Below are positions 60,181 to 64,000 of a DNA stretch of 64,000 nt, one piece after another. The translations under genes and the position numbers were made by a program. The notes below the pieces were generated by a model. That model made no database searches, had not been told where the DNA came from, and saw only the letters and a program-made list of their open reading frames with translations. The DNA lies in NCBI GenBank assembly GCA_025765615.1, contig JAIVFJ010000001.1, forward strand, positions 310,001 to 374,000, in the 5' to 3' direction. Source of the DNA: Zopfochytrium polystomum. Taxonomy: Eukaryota; Chytridiomycota; Chytridiomycetes; Chytridiales; Chytridiaceae. Within the stretch, counting starts at the first letter, position 1. Every line of letters begins with the position of its first letter.

Positions 60181-60444
60181 ATCTTCATCACTCGCTTTCC
60201 GGCCTCGACTACCACGGGCTCGGGATCGTCGCCAACCTCTGGAGCCAACTCTGGCGTTGACGTTTCCACGTCGTCCTCGGGCAATTCCTCACTTTCCAGC
60301 GTCGCTGTTGCGTTCATCGCTATCGCCTCAATCATTCTGGCATGCGGCGCAGCGCTGTTTTGCGTCCGCCACAGGAACATTGAGAAAAGGAGGATGCCGG
60401 CGGCGGAATTGCGGTCGCTCCGCTCTGGAGTGGTTGTGGAGTAA
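60181..60444 (+). CDS. C-terminal exon of a Ser/Thr-rich single-pass membrane protein (partial)
   Basis: After a strong polypyrimidine tract and TTTTAG acceptor, 88 codons run open to TAA. They encode a Ser/Thr/Gly-rich stalk, a hydrophobic helix of about 22 residues (AVAFIAIASIILACGAALF), a basic stop-transfer (RHRNIEKRR) and a short cytosolic tail. This is the layout of a type I surface or sensor protein end. I could not find the upstream exons. The MITE at 59778-60011 lies within the likely upstream intron or replaces part of it, so the gene may be broken. Confidence 0.5.
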   Translation: MFITRFPASTTTGSGSSPTSGANSGVDVSTSSSGNSSLSSVAVAFIAIASIILACGAALFCVRHRNIEKRRMPAAELRSLRSGVVVE

Positions 60445-60919
60445 TCGTGCCTACATTTTTGGAACCTTCTGTTCTACTCTTTGTACTACTTCTACACATA
60501 TTACTTTCTTACCTATTAAGCTTACTAGTGGCATCGCACCTTTTTGGCGCCCACTTTTATTGCCGGTGACATCATGAATCTATCACTATCATCAGGAATG
60601 TATTTTTTTTTACATTGAAAGCGATGGTGGAGTGGCCGTAATGGTAAGTGTTGCTTTGACGAAGCTGGTTGGCGAGAGCACAACTGGACAAAGATTGGTG
60701 GTCAAGGTAACTGAGCGGTGGAACACAAGCACGAGGAGGGCTGCTTATTTCTCCACTGTGTGATTTCAACGCATCCACTCTGTCCATTTCCGTCTCTCAC
60801 TTGTTTCTCGCTCAGAGGGCTGCCCTCGTAATTAAATATTTTGCAGTTTACAGTGCTGAATGCTGGTTACGGATTCCCGCAACTGGTGCAAGATAGAGGC
60901 GCGATTGAAGCAGAGACCC
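60445..60919. other. Convergent intergenic spacer
   Basis: This separates the membrane-protein exon from the minus-strand CRN-like gene. A T run near 60603 and AT-rich sequence near 60830 could be polyadenylation signals. No gene is seen. Confidence 0.55.
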
Positions 60920-63900
60920 TCAGAGGAGATCGATCTCCGACGGTAAAGCTTCCTCATCCACATATTCTTCAACTTCTCGAACTTTCTCCATGCTCATCGG
61001 ATACATCATACGAGCTAATATGGCTCTATCGTTCACGCTCGCTGTCTTGAGTGGGTTGGTTGGACCGCGAAGAACGCTCATGAGACATTGTAGTACAACT
61101 TCCTTTCCTTCAAGACAGATGTATAGAGAGTCGCGGAGCCCGAGGAGCGAAATGGCAATCTGGCGCCGCTTGCGAACGGCATCGGCTAGGTCAACAACCC
61201 AATGGGTGTCTGGGCATTCGCTAATCCCGTCCTGCGCACCGTCCGACGGTTCGCCATCTTCAACTTCACTCGCCAACTTCCTCTTCGTCCGTTTGGTGTG
61301 AGTGTTGCGTTTGTGCGTCCTCCAAATCTCCTGAGCCTCCTTTCGAAGCGCTTGGCACTCAGTTCCATCATCCTCACCCAAACGCTGCAAAAGCTTTGCG
61401 TACTTCTCCAATCCTTCAGGAGCCGTGAAATCATTTTCCAGATTCGAGCCCGGGTGCCAAACCTTGTATGAAGCGGGGTGCAGGTCTAATCCCATGTACA
61501 ATGATATGTACAGGTGCTGCGGAAAAGGGTCAAGACCGCAACGTTGTGGTGAGTTGTGACGTGTTGCAGAGTCCGGGTAGCTTTGGTCTTGCCCACGAAG
61601 CTGGTAGTTCTTCACTTGAACAAGAATGAAAGTCATATTTTCCGCAAGAAGGCTGTAATCCCCAGTCCGGCCAGGCATAAGCACTGGAATAATCAAGTCC
61701 ACACCGGGACAGCCAGGAGGACACTTGACGGCGGCGCCACGAGAAAAAAGTGTTGCCAGGTCTCTCATGTTGGTAACACGGTCGAACATGGGAACAAAGT
61801 GGGTAAACGATATCTGCCCAACTTCCACTGGGTCTGGCAACCCCGTGAGAAAAGCTAGCCGCTTGGAAGCTCTGCGCAATTCCCCGACAGCTGCAGCAGT
61901 AAAAGTTGCCTCCAAAAAAGAAAGGACGCCAATCGCCCCGCTGAAGAGAACTGAATCTGCTGCCAGGAAGCCGGGATCTCTATCATCACCCTACGTGAAA
62001 GAGATAAAGCTTAGAGTGTATCAAACTGGTCACAAGCACAGAAACTTAATTTGAGGCTGCAGGCAAACCTTCTCCACTTGATCGACTTCACGCACTTCCG
62101 CGTTGACCTGACGCCTCATCACTGTGCTCTAAATGTTTTAAGAAGAATTGTAAGCTTGCGACTCCTTGGGAATATTGAGTGCTTCATAGTACCGTCACAG
62201 CAGGAGGCTCCCCTTTTACAGGCGAGACGTCTTTTCTCAAGTGCACTGCCGCACAGTCGCGCCCAAGTATGAGAATAAGCTGCGCCACCGTCTCGCCTCC
62301 TTCTCCAACATCAATGAAACCAGCTGTGATCGAAGTGCTAAATTTCTCAAAGATCTGATTGAGATGAACCGCGTGATGCATCCAACAAGCACCAGCTTCT
62401 GCGAGGATGGGTTCAGAAGGGAGCCCGGCGACAACGTGCTGCCGCGTGTCGTCAATCCCATAGCACCACCACATATGTGACGCAACAAGCTCAGAAGCAA
62501 TGTACGACCTCATAACGACGAACGGCACTCTGGTGCGAACTACAGCAATTGCAAACGTCTCGTCAAACTTAGGCTTGGAAGTCCCGCCAGCCAACTTCAA
62601 AACAGCCAGCGTGCGGACTTTTCTCTTGGACGATTCATCCTTCATCAGGGACTGCCATAATGGACGACCCAGGGCGAAGAGTCGCCCTGCACCCAACGCA
62701 ACATCGAGAGGCTTGCCGTACGCACTCTTTTGCCCAACATCAAAACTGCCGATCAAAAACAAGGGGCGGAAGATCTTTAATCCCTGCACGACACGCATGG
62801 ACGGGTCTTGTTCCGCTGATGGGCCGATGGTAGATATTCTGGATGTCGTATCCATCATTATGATAAACGCCTGTGTTTGTTTCTTGCTGAAGAGCTTGGC
62901 GGCCGCGCTCCTCATTCTGACAAAGGCCGTTCCAGTACGATTGGTTGATTTGGGAACGGTTTGGTAATCTCGCATCTGGTGCGCCTCATCAAAGACAAAC
63001 AGCATCTTCAACGATCCGTGGTCGCTAAGTCCACTCTTCTTATTGGTGATGCTCCGCATTGCCCGCTCTAAGTCTTCATAAAATAAATCTCGCGTTCCTG
63101 CCGTCACTTGTTGCTTGAAAAAATAGTGCGATATGTCTTCCGATGGGCGTTGCGATCCGTTGTTGGCTCGGAGGTAACTGTTTACTACTTCGTAACACGC
63201 CTTGAAGTAACTTTCAAAGTCGCTGCTGCCTTTGAGAAGCTCGTCTGCAATGTTGGAGCGTTGGGGAAATCCAGTCCATGACTTCCGCATGAAGCTGCAA
63301 TAGACTACGTAGAATGACTTTGAAAGCTCCGCGATTGATCGAGATTTTCCTGAACCACTCGTCTGCACGATCGAGACACCAGGAAAAAAGCAGTCCTCTC
63401 CATAGCTTGTCGAGCAGCGAATTATTTCATTCTTCAAGTGTTCAATGTAGTCATCGGGGTCAGTAAATCTCTGGAAGAAAGCGGCCTCCAGGTCGTCCAT
63501 CTCGTACTCTCTGAACAGATCCATTGGCTGAGAAAGGTCCACACCGGACAATTGCTTGATGACCTCCCGAACGCTTGCCGGTGTTGAATCCTCGTTCATC
63601 ATCTCGTAGAAGATCGCATTGGCAAGGGCTTGTGTGAGCACAAGCTCCAGCGTTGTAAGGTTTGGGCTCCGAGCAGCAACCGCTGGAATGACGTGATTCT
63701 TGACAAAGTCGAGGCGATCCTGATCCAACTTCGCTCGGCCGATTCGTTTTGCCTCCTTCAATTCCTCCTTCGACATTCTCACAATCTTATCGAGGCCGAT
63801 ATAGTCGATGATGTCGTGAAGCTCGCTTGGTATAATCGGAAGCCGCTCTTCTTGTGATGTGATTCCCGACTCAAGATTCAAAGATAGGATGTCTGCGTGG

Positions 63901-63968
63901 CCCGGCTCCAATTCCCCGTCTATCGCAATGTGGCCATCTTCAAGTGCGAAAGCTGTGTTTGGATCCAT
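60920..63968 (-). CDS. Crinkler-like protein: P-loop NTPase plus PD-(D/E)XK-type nuclease domain
   Basis: Three exons on the minus strand (63968-62220, 62128-62069, 61990-60920), all phase 0, give 959 residues from the ATG at 63968. The frame stays open to the window edge, so a further N-terminal header may lie outside. A Walker A motif GSGKSR sits at 205-210 and a Walker B-like LFVFDEAHQ near 315, as in the NTPase of CRN effectors. The C-terminal part has PGVDLIIPV (Asp near 701) and ILVQVKNYQ (Gln-Val-Lys near 728-730), the acidic and Q/E-x-K elements of restriction-endonuclease-like folds. In oomycetes and chytrids CRN proteins are thought to act in host or competitor nuclei, and some act within the cell. 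No signal peptide is seen here. Function and target are inferred. Confidence 0.75.
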
Positions 63969-64000
63969 AGTTGTGACAAGGACCCCAACCAAGACATAAG

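Overview
The window looks like nuclear DNA of a zoosporic or other early-diverging fungus, most likely a chytrid. The evidence is a fungal-type ATG11 autophagy scaffold, a BimC-type kinesin-5, a TBL1/Sif2-like co-repressor subunit, a CDC25-like RasGEF, an ankyrin-like array built on a 'VLEWW' core, and a Crinkler-like (CRN) NTPase plus nuclease gene. Genes are intron-rich, mostly with 40-80 nt GT-AG introns. The taxon is an inference. No rRNA gene, intact tRNA gene or CRISPR array was seen.

Layout, left to right: an LTR-like repeat (96-503); a DNAJB6-like J-domain gene (1966-3045, +); a possible small gene (3828-4317, -); two dinucleotide microsatellites; a RasGEF with one SH3 and three WW domains (5628-9837, +); a frameshifted ankyrin-like gene (10577-12479, -); a DnaQ/WRN-type 3'-5' exonuclease gene with two opposing frame changes (13287-15701, +); a repeat-rich stretch (15.7-19.7 kb); a 1,568-residue RE/RD-rich protein (19716-24627, -); and a 3,181-bp Tc1-type transposon (26321-29501) with 155-bp terminal inverted repeats, carrying a DD34E transposase and a convergent three-exon passenger gene. 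Then come ATG11 (32657-37923, +), a second copy of a 1.0-1.2 kb repeat (38844-40081), a decayed Ty1/copia element (about 40.8-47.9 kb) broken by a 1,093-bp non-autonomous insertion, a 3' fragment of CCT1 (48008-48582, -), a 23-exon kinesin-5 gene (50884-55162, +), TBL1 (57200-59261, +), a 234-bp hAT-type MITE (59778-60011), an orphan transmembrane exon (60181-60444, +) and the CRN-like gene (60920-63968, -), which runs close to the window end.

The host genes cover unrelated housekeeping roles (Ras signalling, selective autophagy, spindle assembly, transcriptional repression, protein folding) and do not form a pathway. The most interesting system is the Tc1 transposon. Its passenger gene is as large as an ordinary host gene, is spliced, and encodes a nuclear-looking protein ending in a SAM-like domain. 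The inverted repeats differ at only 3 of 155 positions, so the copy looks recent. Other notable points are a 5-nt microexon inside the kinesin P-loop codons, a GC-AG intron in ATG11, and the multi-domain NTPase-nuclease at the right end.
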